NCBI RefSeq assembly: GCF_019977395.1
Contig: NZ_AP024660.1
Location: 1,116,001-1,180,000, forward strand
Origin: Arthrobacter sp. NicSoilC5
Lineage (GTDB): Bacteria; Actinomycetota; Actinomycetes; Actinomycetales; Micrococcaceae
Direction: 5' to 3'
Length of the DNA: 64,000 nucleotides
The notes beneath the pieces were generated by a model. That model did not search any database. It saw only the letters and a program-made list of their open reading frames with translations, and was not told where the DNA came from. Made by a program: the position numbers and the translations under genes. Below are positions 25,158 to 34,168 of this stretch, in pieces; the stretch's first letter is position 1, and every line of letters starts with the position of its first letter.

Positions 25158-26078
25158 CTACAGCGAAGGAAGTTCTGCGGCGAGGTAATCCAGTGCCTGG
25201 CTGACACCGGTTTCCAGCTTGATGGTTGCCTTGTCATCGCCACGGGTGGCGCCCCGGTTGATGATGACGACGGGCTTGGATTCCTTGGCGGCGTGCCTGA
25301 CGAACCGCAGGCCGCTCATGACAGTCAGCGACGACCCGGCAACCACCAGCGCCGCAGCCTGGTCCACCATTGCGTACGAGCGCTCCACGCGGTCCTTGGG
25401 CACGTTCTCGCCGAAGTAGACGAAATCCGGCTTCAGAGTACCGCCGCAGGCGGGACACACCGCCACCACAAAGCTGCTGATGAGGGCCTGGTCCTCCACG
25501 GTGGCGTCAGCGTCGGGGGCCATTTCCACGAGTCCGCCGGCCGCTGCCCGCTCCAGGAAGCCGGGGTTGAGTTCCTCAAACACACCGGCCAGCAGGCGAC
25601 GGGAGTATGTGCGCCGGCAGTCCAGGCAAACCACCTGGTCATACCTTCCGTGGAGATCCACCACGTTGGCGCTGCCGGCGTCCTGGTGCAGGCGGTCGAC
25701 GTTCTGGGTTATCAGCCCGGTGAGGTATCCGCGCCGCTCCAGCGCCGCGGCGGAATAGTGGCCCTGGTTCGGGTCTGCATGCCGCATGTGGGACCAGCCG
25801 ATGTGGTTCCTGGCCCAGTACCGCTGCCGGTTGGCCGCGTCCCGGACGAATTCCTGATACGTCATGGGCGAACGGGGCGGCGAATCCGGACCGCGGTAAT
25901 CCGGAATGCCGGAGTCGGTACTGAGGCCGGCACCCGTCAACAGGGCGAAGGGGGCGCCCGCGAGAAGGTCCCGGATCCGTGCCAGAACGTGGAGGTCATT
26001 GCCGGAAGGCGGGGCCGGGGCTACCGGCGGCATGCTGGCGAAGCCGGTAAGGCCCGTCCCCCGCCGTTCCCCAGCCAT
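25158..26078 (-). CDS. NAD-dependent protein deacylase, Sir2 family
   Basis: A 306-residue sirtuin that removes acyl groups from lysine using NAD. The NAD-binding GAGLSTDSGIPDYRG, TQNVDRLHQDAG and catalytic His in DLHGRYDQ are all present, as is a four-Cys zinc module (CLDC and CPACG). KPDFVYFGENVP and GSSLTVMSGL complete the fold. The N-terminus has about 20 extra residues; a start at 26033 is also possible. A stand-alone sirtuin with intact zinc module fits protein deacetylation rather than phage defence. It follows the peroxiredoxin gene on the same strand, 6 bp away, so the two may be cotranscribed. Confidence 0.92.
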   Translation of the reverse strand: MAGERRGTGLTGFASMPPVAPAPPSGNDLHVLARIRDLLAGAPFALLTGAGLSTDSGIPDYRGPDSPPRSPMTYQEFVRDAANRQRYWARNHIGWSHMRHADPNQGHYSAAALERRGYLTGLITQNVDRLHQDAGSANVVDLHGRYDQVVCLDCRRTYSRRLLAGVFEELNPGFLERAAAGGLVEMAPDADATVEDQALISSFVVAVCPACGGTLKPDFVYFGENVPKDRVERSYAMVDQAAALVVAGSSLTVMSGLRFVRHAAKESKPVVIINRGATRGDDKATIKLETGVSQALDYLAAELPSL

Positions 26079-26084
26079 GCTGCC

Positions 26085-26579
26085 TCAGGCCTGCTTAAGA
26101 TCCGCCAGCGCGGCGCGGTATTCGCTGAAGTCGCGGGCCTGGCCGCGGGGGTTCACCACGCTGTAGCGGACCCTCCCGTCACCATCAATGATGAAGGTGG
26201 CCCGCTTCGCCATGCCGCTGCCGGCGTCGAACACGCCGTAGGCATTCGCCACGGCGCCGTGGGGCCAGAAATCAGCCAGAAGGTCGAAGGTGTAGCCCTC
26301 CTGCGCCGCGTAGGCCCGGAGGCTGAACTTGCTGTCCACGGACACGGCCAGGACAACCGCATTCGAATACTCGAACATGCCCAGGTTGTCCCGGATTTCG
26401 CAAAGTTCACCGGTACAGATACCCGAAAACGCAAAGGGGTAAAAGACCAGCGCCACGTTTTGCCCCCGGAAAGAGGAGAGCTTCACCGGCTCGCCGTATT
26501 GGTTGGCCAGCTCAAAATCGGGAGCTGCGGCGCCCAGCGAAGGAACAGCTGCAGACGCGGCCTCAACCGCTGCCGTCAC
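26085..26579 (-). CDS. Peroxiredoxin, AhpE-like
   Basis: A 164-residue thiol peroxidase of the AhpC/TSA family. The peroxidatic Cys55 lies in YPFAFSGICTGEL with the expected Thr/Gly context, and conserved Arg follows near residue 130. A second Cys60 (ELCEIR) is five residues on, which is not the classic resolving position. Most like mycobacterial AhpE, a one-Cys enzyme reduced by mycothiol or a redoxin. GTG 26579 is chosen because it overlaps the upstream DUF3052 stop (GTGA). The coupled gene pair DUF3052-peroxiredoxin is common in actinobacteria. Confidence 0.88.
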   Translation of the reverse strand: MTAAVEAASAAVPSLGAAAPDFELANQYGEPVKLSSFRGQNVALVFYPFAFSGICTGELCEIRDNLGMFEYSNAVVLAVSVDSKFSLRAYAAQEGYTFDLLADFWPHGAVANAYGVFDAGSGMAKRATFIIDGDGRVRYSVVNPRGQARDFSEYRAALADLKQA

Positions 26580-26995
26580 TTGTTCTTCCTGCTGACCAGG
26601 CGGACGGCGCTCCAGTCCTTTGAGACCCCCGCTGAGGTGGTGACATGCAGGCCCGCCGTGGGAGCAGCCTCCTGGATTTCCGCCGGCGAAACGTAGCCGT
26701 CCCGGCCCGACTTGGGGGTGAGCACCCAGACAACGCCGTTTTCGCTCAGGGTGGTGAGGGAATCCATCAGGCTGTCCACCAGGTCCCCGTCGCCGTCGCG
26801 CCACCAAAGGATGACGGCGTCCGCCACCTCATGGTCGTCCTCGTCAAGCATTTCGGACCCGGTGAGGTCCTCAATATCGTCACGCAAGTCGAAATCGACA
26901 TCGTCGTCGTAACCGAACTCCTGAATCAGATCCCCATTTTTGAAACCCAATTTTTCCGCCACATTTACCGAAGTGGCGGCGTCGGCCTCGCTCAC
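26576..26995 (-). CDS. DUF3052 family protein
   Basis: A 139-residue acidic protein of the DUF3052 family found across actinobacteria. Marks are VAEKLGFKNGDLIQEFGYDD, a run of Asp/Glu, DAVILWWRDGDGDLVDSL and the C-terminal VSKDWSAVRLVSRK. GTG 26995 is preceded by GGAGG at a good distance; an upstream open frame to 27139 is not coding. Function is unknown. Because it overlaps and precedes a peroxiredoxin, a role in redox stress or as an assembly partner is a guess. It diverges from aceE across a 426-bp gap. Confidence 0.85.
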   Translation of the reverse strand: MSEADAATSVNVAEKLGFKNGDLIQEFGYDDDVDFDLRDDIEDLTGSEMLDEDDHEVADAVILWWRDGDGDLVDSLMDSLTTLSENGVVWVLTPKSGRDGYVSPAEIQEAAPTAGLHVTTSAGVSKDWSAVRLVSRKNK

Positions 26996-27421
26996 GTGTT
27001 CCTCCAATACCTCATATATGCGGTGTGCATAGTGATTTCCATTACTCCCAAGCCAACACCCTTTGTGCCTGCGCTTCAAGCTGCCGCCCCCTGGACTGCG
27101 CATATTCTGCGTCACATCGGGCCACAGCGGCCCCGGCACAGGGGCTTTTCGTCACACAACCAGTATGACGAACGAAATACAACTGCAGCACCCGGACCGC
27201 AGCTACGCATCGTCTTGCCGTGACGGCTAGAGTGGCTGATGACAACTATGCCTGCGGACGACGACCTTGTGACTCCGTGCAGACATAGGAGCGCTAGGAA
27301 GCTGCCCGGCACACATGACCGGGCTGTTGTAACCGATACGTCGCACACGGCGTATATACGCCGGGCAGTCACCCTGCCTGGCCTGAGTGCGCCGATTCAT
27401 GCGCGCAAAGAGAGGTTGGAC
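26996..27421. other. Divergent promoter region of DUF3052 gene and aceE
   Basis: 426 bp without a convincing gene. It holds a perfect 16-bp palindrome CGGCGTATATACGCCG at 27348-27363, a possible -35 TTGTAA at 27327 with a TATATA inside the palindrome, and a small hairpin GCCCGG...CCGGGC at 27304-27324. The aceE frame stays open back to 27239, but no homology is seen before 27422, so I treat this as leader. Confidence 0.5.
27348..27363. promoter_or_regulatory. 16-bp palindrome in the aceE leader
   Basis: The sequence CGGCGTATATACGCCG is self-complementary, 58 bp before the aceE GTG. A TATATA at its centre could be the -10 element, so a bound protein would block initiation. Regulator unknown. 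Confidence 0.4.
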
Positions 27422-30163
27422 GTGGCTGCAGGAGAAGATACCTCCCATATCCTCAGCGGGTTGACTAACCAGCTGCCTGATCGTGATCCGGAAGAGACTG
27501 CCGAGTGGGTTGAGTCCCTGGACGCGTTGATCAGGGAACAGGGCACCGAGCGTGCCCAATACATCATGCGGAGCCTGCTGCAGCGCGCCGGCGCGCAGAG
27601 CGTGGGTGTGCCGATGGTGACCACCACCGATTACGTGAACACGATCCCGGTGGACCAGGAAGCTGCGTTCCCGGGCAACGAGGAGTTCGAGCGCCGGTAC
27701 CGGGCGTACATGCGGTGGAACGCCGCGGTCATGGTGCACCGGGCGCAGCGGCCCGATATCGGGGTCGGCGGACACATCTCCACCTACGCCGGGGCCGCGA
27801 CCCTGTACGAGGTCGGCTTCAACCACTTCTTCCGCGGCAAGGACCACCCCGGCGGCGGGGACCAGGTCTTCTTCCAGGGCCACGCCTCCCCCGGCATGTA
27901 CGCCCGGGCGTTCATGGAAGGACGCCTGTCCGAGGAAGACCTGGACGGGTTCCGGCAGGAAAAGTCCCGCGAGGGCCACGCCCTGTCCTCCTACCCGCAC
28001 CCGCGCCTGATGCCGCAGTTCTGGGAATTCCCCACCGTGTCCATGGGCATCGGGCCGATGAACGCGATCTACCAGGCCCAGAACAACCGCTACCTGCACA
28101 ACCGGGGCCTGAAAGACACCTCGGACCAGCAGGTCTGGGCGTTCCTGGGCGATGGTGAAATGGACGAGCCCGAGTCCCGGGGCCTGCTGCAGCTGGCAGC
28201 GAACGAGAACCTGGACAACCTGAACTTCGTGATCAACTGCAACCTCCAGCGCCTGGACGGCCCGGTGCGCGGCAACGGCAAGATCATGCAGGAACTCGAA
28301 GCGTTCTTCCGCGGCGCGGGCTGGAACGTGATCAAGGTCGTCTGGGGACGGGAGTGGGATGACCTGCTCACCCGCGACACCGACGGGTCCCTGGTAAAGA
28401 TCATGAACGAAACCGTCGACGGCGACTACCAGACCTACAAGGCAGAGTCCGGCGGGTTCGTCCGCGAACACTTCTTCGGCAAGACCCCGCAGACCAAGGA
28501 CCTCGTCGCGGACCTCACCGATGACCAGATCTGGAACCTCAAACGCGGCGGCCACGACTACCGCAAGGTCTACGCCGCATACAAGGCCGCCACCGAATTC
28601 AAGGGCAAACCCACCGTCATCCTCGCCCACACCGTCAAGGGCTACGGCCTGGGCCCGCACTTCGAGGGCCGCAACGCGACCCACCAGATGAAGAAGCTCA
28701 CCCTCGATGACCTGAAGAAGTTCCGCGACCACCTGCGGATCCCGGTCACCGACGAGCAGCTGGAGAAGGACTCCTACCGGCCGCCGTACTACCACCCCGG
28801 TAACGACGCCCCGGAAATCAAGTACATGATGGAGCGCCGGGCGGCCCTGGGCGGATCCGTCCCGGAGCGCCGCGACACCCACGCCGAGATCGTGCTGCCG
28901 GAGGCCAAGTCCTACGAGGTGGCCAAGCGCGGTTCGGGCAAGCAGCAGGCCGCGACCACCATGGCGTTCGTCAGGCTCCTGAAGGACCTGATGCGGGATA
29001 AGAACTTCGGCAAGCACATCGCCCCGATCATCCCGGACGAAGCCCGCACGTTCGGCATGGACGCGTTCTTCCCGACGGCGAAGATCTACAACCCCAAGGG
29101 GCAGAACTACCTGTCGGTGGACCGGGACCTCGTCCTGGCCTACAAGGAATCCCCCGCCGGCCAGCTGATCCACCCCGGCATCAACGAAGCCGGCGCCGTG
29201 GCAGCCTTCACCGCCGCCGGAACCTCTTACGCCACCCACGGCGTACCCCTGGTCCCGGTCTACGTGTTCTACTCCATGTTCGGCTTCCAGCGCACCGGCG
29301 ACGCCTTCTGGGCCGCCGGAGACCAGATGACCCGCGGCTTCATCATCGGCGCCACCGCAGGACGGACCACCCTCACCGGCGAAGGCCTCCAGCACGCCGA
29401 CGGACACTCCCCCCTGCTGGCCTCCACCAACCCCGCCGTCCTCACCTACGACCCCGCCTACGGCTACGAAATCGGACACATCATGCGCTCCGGCCTGGAA
29501 CGGATGTACGGTGCGGATTCGACGGACAAGAACGTCATGTACTACCTCACGGTGTACAACGAACCCATCATCCAGCCCGCAGAACCGGAGAACCTCGACG
29601 TCGAAGGCGTCATCAAGGGCATCTACCTGCTCGCCCCGGCCAAGATCGACGGTCCCCGCACCCAGATCCTTGCCTCCGGCGTCTCCGTGCCCTGGGCCAT
29701 CGAAGCCCAGCGCGTGCTGGCTGATGACTGGAACGTCTCCGCCGACGTCTGGTCCGTGACCTCCTGGAACGAACTGCGCCGCGACGGCCTCGCCGCCGAA
29801 GAGGAAGCCTTCCTCAACCCCGGCCAACCCGCCCGCGTCCCGTTCGTCACCCAGCAACTCGAAGGCGCCACCGGCCCCATCGTCGCCGTCTCCGACTACA
29901 TGAAAGCCGTCCCCGACCAGATCCGGCAATTCGTCCCCAACGAATACGCCACCCTCGGCGCCGACGGCTTCGGCTTCTCCGACACCCGCGCAGCAGCCCG
30001 CCGCTTCTTCAAGAACGACACCCACTCCATCGTGGTCCGTGCCCTTGAAATGCTGGCGCGCCGCGGCGAGGTGGATGTCGACGCCCCGGTGAAGGCGATC
30101 GAGAAGTACAAGCTGCTCAACGTCAACGCCGGCACCACCGGCAACGCCGGAGGCGAAGCCTAG
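27422..30163 (+). CDS. aceE: Pyruvate dehydrogenase E1 component, homodimeric type
   Basis: A 913-residue thiamine-diphosphate enzyme that decarboxylates pyruvate and passes the acetyl group to E2 lipoyl domains. The ThDP motif runs from [12 protein letters not shown] to [14 protein letters not shown], and [17 protein letters not shown] and [10 protein letters not shown] segments match alpha2-type E1 of actinobacteria. GTG 27422 follows a purine-rich GAGAGG and gives the expected start [14 protein letters not shown]; the frame stays open for 61 more codons upstream. E2 and E3 genes are not adjacent, which is normal in this phylum. It is followed by a strong terminator and then the FasR-type regulator, linking acetyl-CoA supply with fatty acid synthesis. 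Confidence 0.96.
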   Translation: MAAGEDTSHILSGLTNQLPDRDPEETAEWVESLDALIREQGTERAQYIMRSLLQRAGAQSVGVPMVTTTDYVNTIPVDQEAAFPGNEEFERRYRAYMRWNAAVMVHRAQRPDIGVGGHISTYAGAATLYEVGFNHFFRGKDHPGGGDQVFFQGHASPGMYARAFMEGRLSEEDLDGFRQEKSREGHALSSYPHPRLMPQFWEFPTVSMGIGPMNAIYQAQNNRYLHNRGLKDTSDQQVWAFLGDGEMDEPESRGLLQLAANENLDNLNFVINCNLQRLDGPVRGNGKIMQELEAFFRGAGWNVIKVVWGREWDDLLTRDTDGSLVKIMNETVDGDYQTYKAESGGFVREHFFGKTPQTKDLVADLTDDQIWNLKRGGHDYRKVYAAYKAATEFKGKPTVILAHTVKGYGLGPHFEGRNATHQMKKLTLDDLKKFRDHLRIPVTDEQLEKDSYRPPYYHPGNDAPEIKYMMERRAALGGSVPERRDTHAEIVLPEAKSYEVAKRGSGKQQAATTMAFVRLLKDLMRDKNFGKHIAPIIPDEARTFGMDAFFPTAKIYNPKGQNYLSVDRDLVLAYKESPAGQLIHPGINEAGAVAAFTAAGTSYATHGVPLVPVYVFYSMFGFQRTGDAFWAAGDQMTRGFIIGATAGRTTLTGEGLQHADGHSPLLASTNPAVLTYDPAYGYEIGHIMRSGLERMYGADSTDKNVMYYLTVYNEPIIQPAEPENLDVEGVIKGIYLLAPAKIDGPRTQILASGVSVPWAIEAQRVLADDWNVSADVWSVTSWNELRRDGLAAEEEAFLNPGQPARVPFVTQQLEGATGPIVAVSDYMKAVPDQIRQFVPNEYATLGADGFGFSDTRAAARRFFKNDTHSIVVRALEMLARRGEVDVDAPVKAIEKYKLLNVNAGTTGNAGGEA

Positions 30164-30197
30164 CCTTCCGGCTGGACATCGGAACCAGCAGCGCTAC

Positions 30198-30239
30198 ACG
30201 ACGGCGGCCCTCACCCCACAAGGTGAGGGCCGCCGTCGT
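30198..30239 (+). terminator. Terminator after aceE
   Basis: A perfect 18-bp stem (30198-30215 with 30222-30239, ACGACGGCGGCCCTCACC and its complement) around a 6-nt loop, 35 bp after the stop. There is a short T-rich tail (GTTCTGT). Confidence 0.8.
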
Positions 30240-30350
30240 TCTGTCCCGGGGTAAGCCGCCGGCAGGTGACGGAGGCTGTGACGCAGCGCAAGGCGCGTTG
30301 TAGCCTTCGCACAAATGGAGCTTGCGCGGCGGTGGCCGTATGCTCAGAGA

Positions 30351-31595
30351 ATGCCAGCACCAGCCAGCCAGTCCTCGAAGCGGAAACCCTCGCCGCCGAA
30401 GGTCACGCCGGAGAAGTCCGAAACCCTAAAGCAGCTCCGCGCCAACGTGGGCCAGCTGTCCACCACCACCATGCGCAAGCTCGAGCAGTCCCTCCCCTGG
30501 TACAGCCGGCTCAGTGCAGACGAGCGTTCCGCACTCGGGATGGTGGCGCAAAACGGTATTGCAGCCTTTGTCACCTGGTACGAACGGCCCAGCTCACCGT
30601 CGTGGATCCTGACCGACGTTTTCGGGACGGCACCTACGGAGCTGACCCGTTCCATCAGCCTGCAGAAAGCGCTGCAGCTGATCAGGATCGTGGTGGAGGT
30701 GGTGGAGGACCAGGTTCCCGTCATTGCGCCCGAGGCCGACCAGCCATCCCTGCGGGAGGCCGTGCTGCGCTATTCGCGGGAAGTCGCATTCGCTGCCGCG
30801 GACGTCTACGCCCGCGCCGCCGAGTCCCGCGGCTCCTGGGACACCCGGCTGGAAGCTTTGATTGTGGATGCGATCCTGCGCGGCGAAAACACGGACGCCC
30901 TGCGCTCCCGTATCGCCGCGCTGGGCTGGAAGGCGCAGGAGCGCTTCACCGTCATGGTGGGCAACTCCCCGTCTGAGCCCAGCGCCAGCTATGTCAGTGA
31001 ACTGCGTCGGATGGCCGGCCGTTATGCCGAGGACGCGCTGGTGGGCATCCAGGGCGACCGGCTGATCCTCATCCTCGGCGGGGTGCAGGACCGCGAAACC
31101 GCCTATGTGAAGCTGAGCGACATGTTCGCCCCCGGGCCGGTGGTCTATGGACCCGAGGCCAGTTCGCTGCTGGAGGCCAGCGGATCCGCCCAATCCGCCT
31201 TCGCCGGATTGACGGCAGCCCGGGCGTGGCCGTCTGCGCCGCGTCCGGTGGCCGCGGACGACCTGTTGCCGGAGCGGGTGATTTCCGGGGATGACGCTGC
31301 CCGGCGCTCACTCGTTAAGAACATCTACCGGCCGCTCCTGGCCGCCTCCAACGGGCTGGTGGAAACCCTGGGAACCTACCTGGAACTGGGCCACTCGCTG
31401 GAGGCCACGGCCCGGGAACTCTTCGTCCATGCCAACACGGTGCGCTACCGGCTGAAGCGGGTCTGCGATGTTACAGGCTGGGACCCGCTGCTGCCGCGGG
31501 AGGCATTCGTGCTGCAGGCAGCACTGGTGGTGGGCCGCCTTTCGGCGCCGCCGAAGGCCGCCACGGAGCGCCAGGCGTCCCGGAACCAGGCCTGA
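30351..31595 (+). CDS. fasR: PucR-family transcriptional regulator, FasR-like
   Basis: A regulator of about 414 residues. The C-terminal PucR helix-turn-helix is clear (LEATARELFVHANTVRYRLK, residues 345-365), preceded by a GGDEF-like degenerate central domain and an N-terminal effector region. Streptomyces FasR, which activates the fabD-fabH-acpP-fabF operon, has the same architecture and position, and here the gene sits directly before fabD. A 17-bp inverted repeat in the 88-bp gap is the probable target. The start may be ATG 30351 or 30315; neither has a strong ribosome site. Control by acyl-CoA or acyl-ACP level is inferred from the Streptomyces model. Confidence 0.85.
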   Translation: MPAPASQSSKRKPSPPKVTPEKSETLKQLRANVGQLSTTTMRKLEQSLPWYSRLSADERSALGMVAQNGIAAFVTWYERPSSPSWILTDVFGTAPTELTRSISLQKALQLIRIVVEVVEDQVPVIAPEADQPSLREAVLRYSREVAFAAADVYARAAESRGSWDTRLEALIVDAILRGENTDALRSRIAALGWKAQERFTVMVGNSPSEPSASYVSELRRMAGRYAEDALVGIQGDRLILILGGVQDRETAYVKLSDMFAPGPVVYGPEASSLLEASGSAQSAFAGLTAARAWPSAPRPVAADDLLPERVISGDDAARRSLVKNIYRPLLAASNGLVETLGTYLELGHSLEATARELFVHANTVRYRLKRVCDVTGWDPLLPREAFVLQAALVVGRLSAPPKAATERQASRNQA

Positions 31596-31599
31596 GGCA

Positions 31600-31616
31600 T
31601 TGTAGACTTCCTACAA
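31600..31616. promoter_or_regulatory. Candidate FasR operator upstream of fabD
   Basis: TTGTAGACTTCCTACAA is an inverted repeat with perfect 6-bp arms and a 5-nt spacer, 68 bp before the fabD start and 5 bp after the fasR stop. Location and symmetry suit an activator site for the fab operon. Confidence 0.6.
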
Positions 31617-31683
31617 CCTGACCCCGTGAGCTTGGTGCGGAGAAACACCGCTGGATCACACAGTAATTTGGAAAGCTGGTTAC

Positions 31684-32613
31684 GTGCTTGCAATAGTCTG
31701 CCCTGGACAGGGCTCACAGACCCCGGGTTTTCTTGCCCCCTGGCTGGAACTTCCCTCGGTGGCAGGCCAGCTGGCCTCCCTGAGTGACATCGCAGGCATC
31801 GACCTGATAGCCCACGGAACCACCTCCGATGAGGAAACCATCAAGGACACTGCCGTGGCGCAGCCCCTGATCGTTGCTGCCGGGCTTGTCGCCGCGGCTT
31901 CCCTCTTCGACGTGGAACTCAACTCCCTCCCGGTGATCCTCGCCGGCCATTCCGTGGGTGAGATCACCGCAGCAGCCCTGGCCGGTGTGCTGACCGAACA
32001 GGAAGCCATGACGTTCGTCCGTGAACGGGCCAACAGCATGGCCGCCGCGGCAGCCGTCACCCCCACCGGCATGAGCGCCGTCGTCGGCGGCGACCCCGCC
32101 GAGGTGCTGGCCGCCATTGAAGCCGCCGGCGCTGCCCCCGCCAACGTCAACGGTGCCGGCCAGACGGTGGCGGCAGGAACCTTCGAACAGCTGAAGGCCC
32201 TTGCCGACAACCCTCCGGCCAAAGCCCGGGTCATCCCGCTCAAGGTGGCCGGCGCGTTCCACACCAGCCACATGTCGCCCGCCGTCGATGCGCTCAAGGC
32301 GCTGGAACCCACCTTGAACCCGGTTGCCCCCAAGGTGCCCCTCCTGTCGAATTACGACGGCGGCGAAGTCACCGACGGTGGTGCCGCCGTCGCAAGCCTG
32401 ATCGCCCAGGTTTCCCGGCCGGTCCGCTGGGACCTGTGCATGGAAACCATGGTGAAGCGCGGTGTTACCGGCGTGATCGAACTCGCGCCTGCCGGCACGC
32501 TGGCGGGCCTGGCCAAGCGCGGCATGCCCGGCGTCAAGACCGTTGCCGTCAAAACCCCCGATGACCTGTCCGCCGCACTGGCGCTCTTCGCAGAACTGGA
32601 GGGCAACGCATGA
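31684..32613 (+). CDS. fabD: Malonyl-CoA:ACP transacylase
   Basis: A 309-residue enzyme that loads malonyl groups onto acyl carrier protein for type II fatty acid synthesis. Catalytic Ser90 lies in the GHSVGEITAAA motif, the N-terminal CPGQGSQTPGF is typical, and the catalytic His is in AFHTSHM. A GTG start at 31684 is preceded by GGAAAG. Its stop overlaps the fabH start (ATGA), so translation is coupled. First gene of fabD-fabH-acpP-fabF. Length is normal for the family. Confidence 0.96.
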   Translation: MLAIVCPGQGSQTPGFLAPWLELPSVAGQLASLSDIAGIDLIAHGTTSDEETIKDTAVAQPLIVAAGLVAAASLFDVELNSLPVILAGHSVGEITAAALAGVLTEQEAMTFVRERANSMAAAAAVTPTGMSAVVGGDPAEVLAAIEAAGAAPANVNGAGQTVAAGTFEQLKALADNPPAKARVIPLKVAGAFHTSHMSPAVDALKALEPTLNPVAPKVPLLSNYDGGEVTDGGAAVASLIAQVSRPVRWDLCMETMVKRGVTGVIELAPAGTLAGLAKRGMPGVKTVAVKTPDDLSAALALFAELEGNA

Positions 32614-33671
32614 GCGTTCCCACGCTGAAACAGGCTCCCATCCAGGAGCACACCCGCATCCTCGGCCTCGGCGCCTACCGGCCGGACGTCATCGTCACCA
32701 ACGAAGATGTTTGCCAGTGGATTGATTCCTCCGACGAATGGATCCGCCAGCGCACGGGCATCGTGACCCGCCACCGTGCCGCGGCCGACGTCAGCGTGAT
32801 CGATATGGCCGAAGGCGCAGCCCGTGAAGCCATGGCGAAGGCAGGCATTGAAGCCTCTGAACTCGGTGCAGTCATTGTGTCCACCGTGACCCACCCCTAC
32901 GCCACTCCCTCCGCCGCGGCCAGCCTGGCCGACCGCATCGGTGCCACTCCGGCCCCTGCCTTCGATATCTCCGCTGCGTGCGCCGGTTACTGCTACGGCA
33001 TTGCCCAGGCCGACGCGCTGGTCCGGTCCGGCACCGCGAAGTACGTCCTCGTGGTCGGTGCGGAGAAGCTCTCCGACGTCATCGACAACCGGGAACGCAC
33101 CATCTCCTTCCTCCTCGGCGACGGCGCGGGCGCCGTCGTCATAGGCCCTTCCGACACGCCGGGCATTGCCCCGTCCGTGTGGGGCTCGGACGGCAGCAGG
33201 TGGGACGCCATCGGCATGACGCGCTCCATGCTTGACGTCCGCGACCTCGGCCTGGCTGCCCGCCAGTCGGACTCCACGGGCGATCTCGCACTGCTGGAAG
33301 AAGCCCAGGAGCTGTACCCCACCCTTCGCCAGGACGGACAGACCGTGTTCCGCTGGGCCGTGTGGGAGATGGCCAAAGTGGCCCAGCAGGCACTCGATGC
33401 CGCCGGGATCCAGGCGGAAGACCTGGTGGCCTTCATCCCCCACCAGGCCAACATGCGCATCATCGACGAGATGGTGAAGAAGCTGAAGCTGCCCGAGACG
33501 GTTACAGTGGCACGGGACATTGCCGAGGCCGGCAACACGTCCGCTGCCTCCATCCCGCTCGCAACCCACCGGCTCCTGCAGGAGAACCCCGGACTGAGCG
33601 GCGGGCTGGCCCTGCAGATCGGTTTCGGTGCCGGACTGGTCTTCGGCGCACAGGTAGTTGTCCTTCCCTAG
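32610..33671 (+). CDS. fabH: 3-Oxoacyl-ACP synthase III
   Basis: A 353-residue condensing enzyme that starts fatty acid chains by joining an acyl-CoA with malonyl-ACP. The triad is Cys124 in SAACAGYCYG, His in FIPHQANMRI, and Asn in EAGNTSAAS. In Micrococcaceae this enzyme prefers branched-chain starter CoAs, giving anteiso and iso fatty acids; that preference is family knowledge, not visible here. It overlaps fabD by 4 nt and is followed after 77 bp by acpP. The length is slightly above the usual 320-340 due to a short N-terminal extension. Confidence 0.96.
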   Translation: MSVPTLKQAPIQEHTRILGLGAYRPDVIVTNEDVCQWIDSSDEWIRQRTGIVTRHRAAADVSVIDMAEGAAREAMAKAGIEASELGAVIVSTVTHPYATPSAAASLADRIGATPAPAFDISAACAGYCYGIAQADALVRSGTAKYVLVVGAEKLSDVIDNRERTISFLLGDGAGAVVIGPSDTPGIAPSVWGSDGSRWDAIGMTRSMLDVRDLGLAARQSDSTGDLALLEEAQELYPTLRQDGQTVFRWAVWEMAKVAQQALDAAGIQAEDLVAFIPHQANMRIIDEMVKKLKLPETVTVARDIAEAGNTSAASIPLATHRLLQENPGLSGGLALQIGFGAGLVFGAQVVVLP

Positions 33672-33748
33672 ATACGCCCAAGGGTCGCAACCGCGGCCCG
33701 GACCGTTTCCGGCAGCCCCTGCCGGCAATACAAGAAAAGGAGCCACCA

Positions 33749-33994
33749 ATGGCTAGCAACGAAGAGATCCTGGCCGGCTTGGCTGAAATCGTCAACGAAG
33801 AAACCGGCCTGGCCCCGGAGGCCGTCGAGCTGGACAAGTCCTTCACCGAGGACCTGGACATCGACTCCATCTCCATGATGACCATCGTGGTCAACGCTGA
33901 AGAGAAGTTCGGCGTGCGCATCCCCGACGAAGAGGTCAAGAACCTCAAGACCGTTGGCGACGCCGTCAGCTTCATTGCCGGAGCACAGGCCTAA
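33749..33994 (+). CDS. acpP: Acyl carrier protein
   Basis: An 81-residue acidic four-helix carrier. The phosphopantetheine site is Ser40 in DLDIDSISMM; the usual Asp-Ser-Leu is Asp-Ser-Ile here, as in other Arthrobacter relatives. AAAAGGAG precedes the ATG at good distance, in keeping with high expression. It carries growing acyl chains between the fab enzymes of this operon. Followed by 174 bp before fabF with a GC-rich inverted repeat around 34033-34055 (CCGGTCCGG-rich), which may tune fabF expression. Confidence 0.96.
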   Translation: MASNEEILAGLAEIVNEETGLAPEAVELDKSFTEDLDIDSISMMTIVVNAEEKFGVRIPDEEVKNLKTVGDAVSFIAGAQA

Positions 33995-34168
33995 TAACAG
34001 GCTTTCCGCCGTCTCACGGCTTGGCAGGGCTGCCGGTCCGGACTGACCGGACCGGCAGCCCGCCGCATTTATCCGGGCAGAACCCCGACCGGGACTGGCC
34101 GATCATCAACATGTGCGGGACCCTGCGACAGGCGCAGACGGACTCCCCACCGACGAAAGAGTGATCCC

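Noticed and set aside
25158..26078. Sir2 protein as an anti-phage NADase
   Set aside because: It has the intact Cys4 zinc module and length of a protein deacylase and no fused or adjacent defence partner.
27227..30025. A 932-codon open frame antisense to aceE
   Set aside because: Its Gly/Val/Asp/His-rich product mirrors aceE codon bias and has no family likeness; aceE is certain on the other strand.
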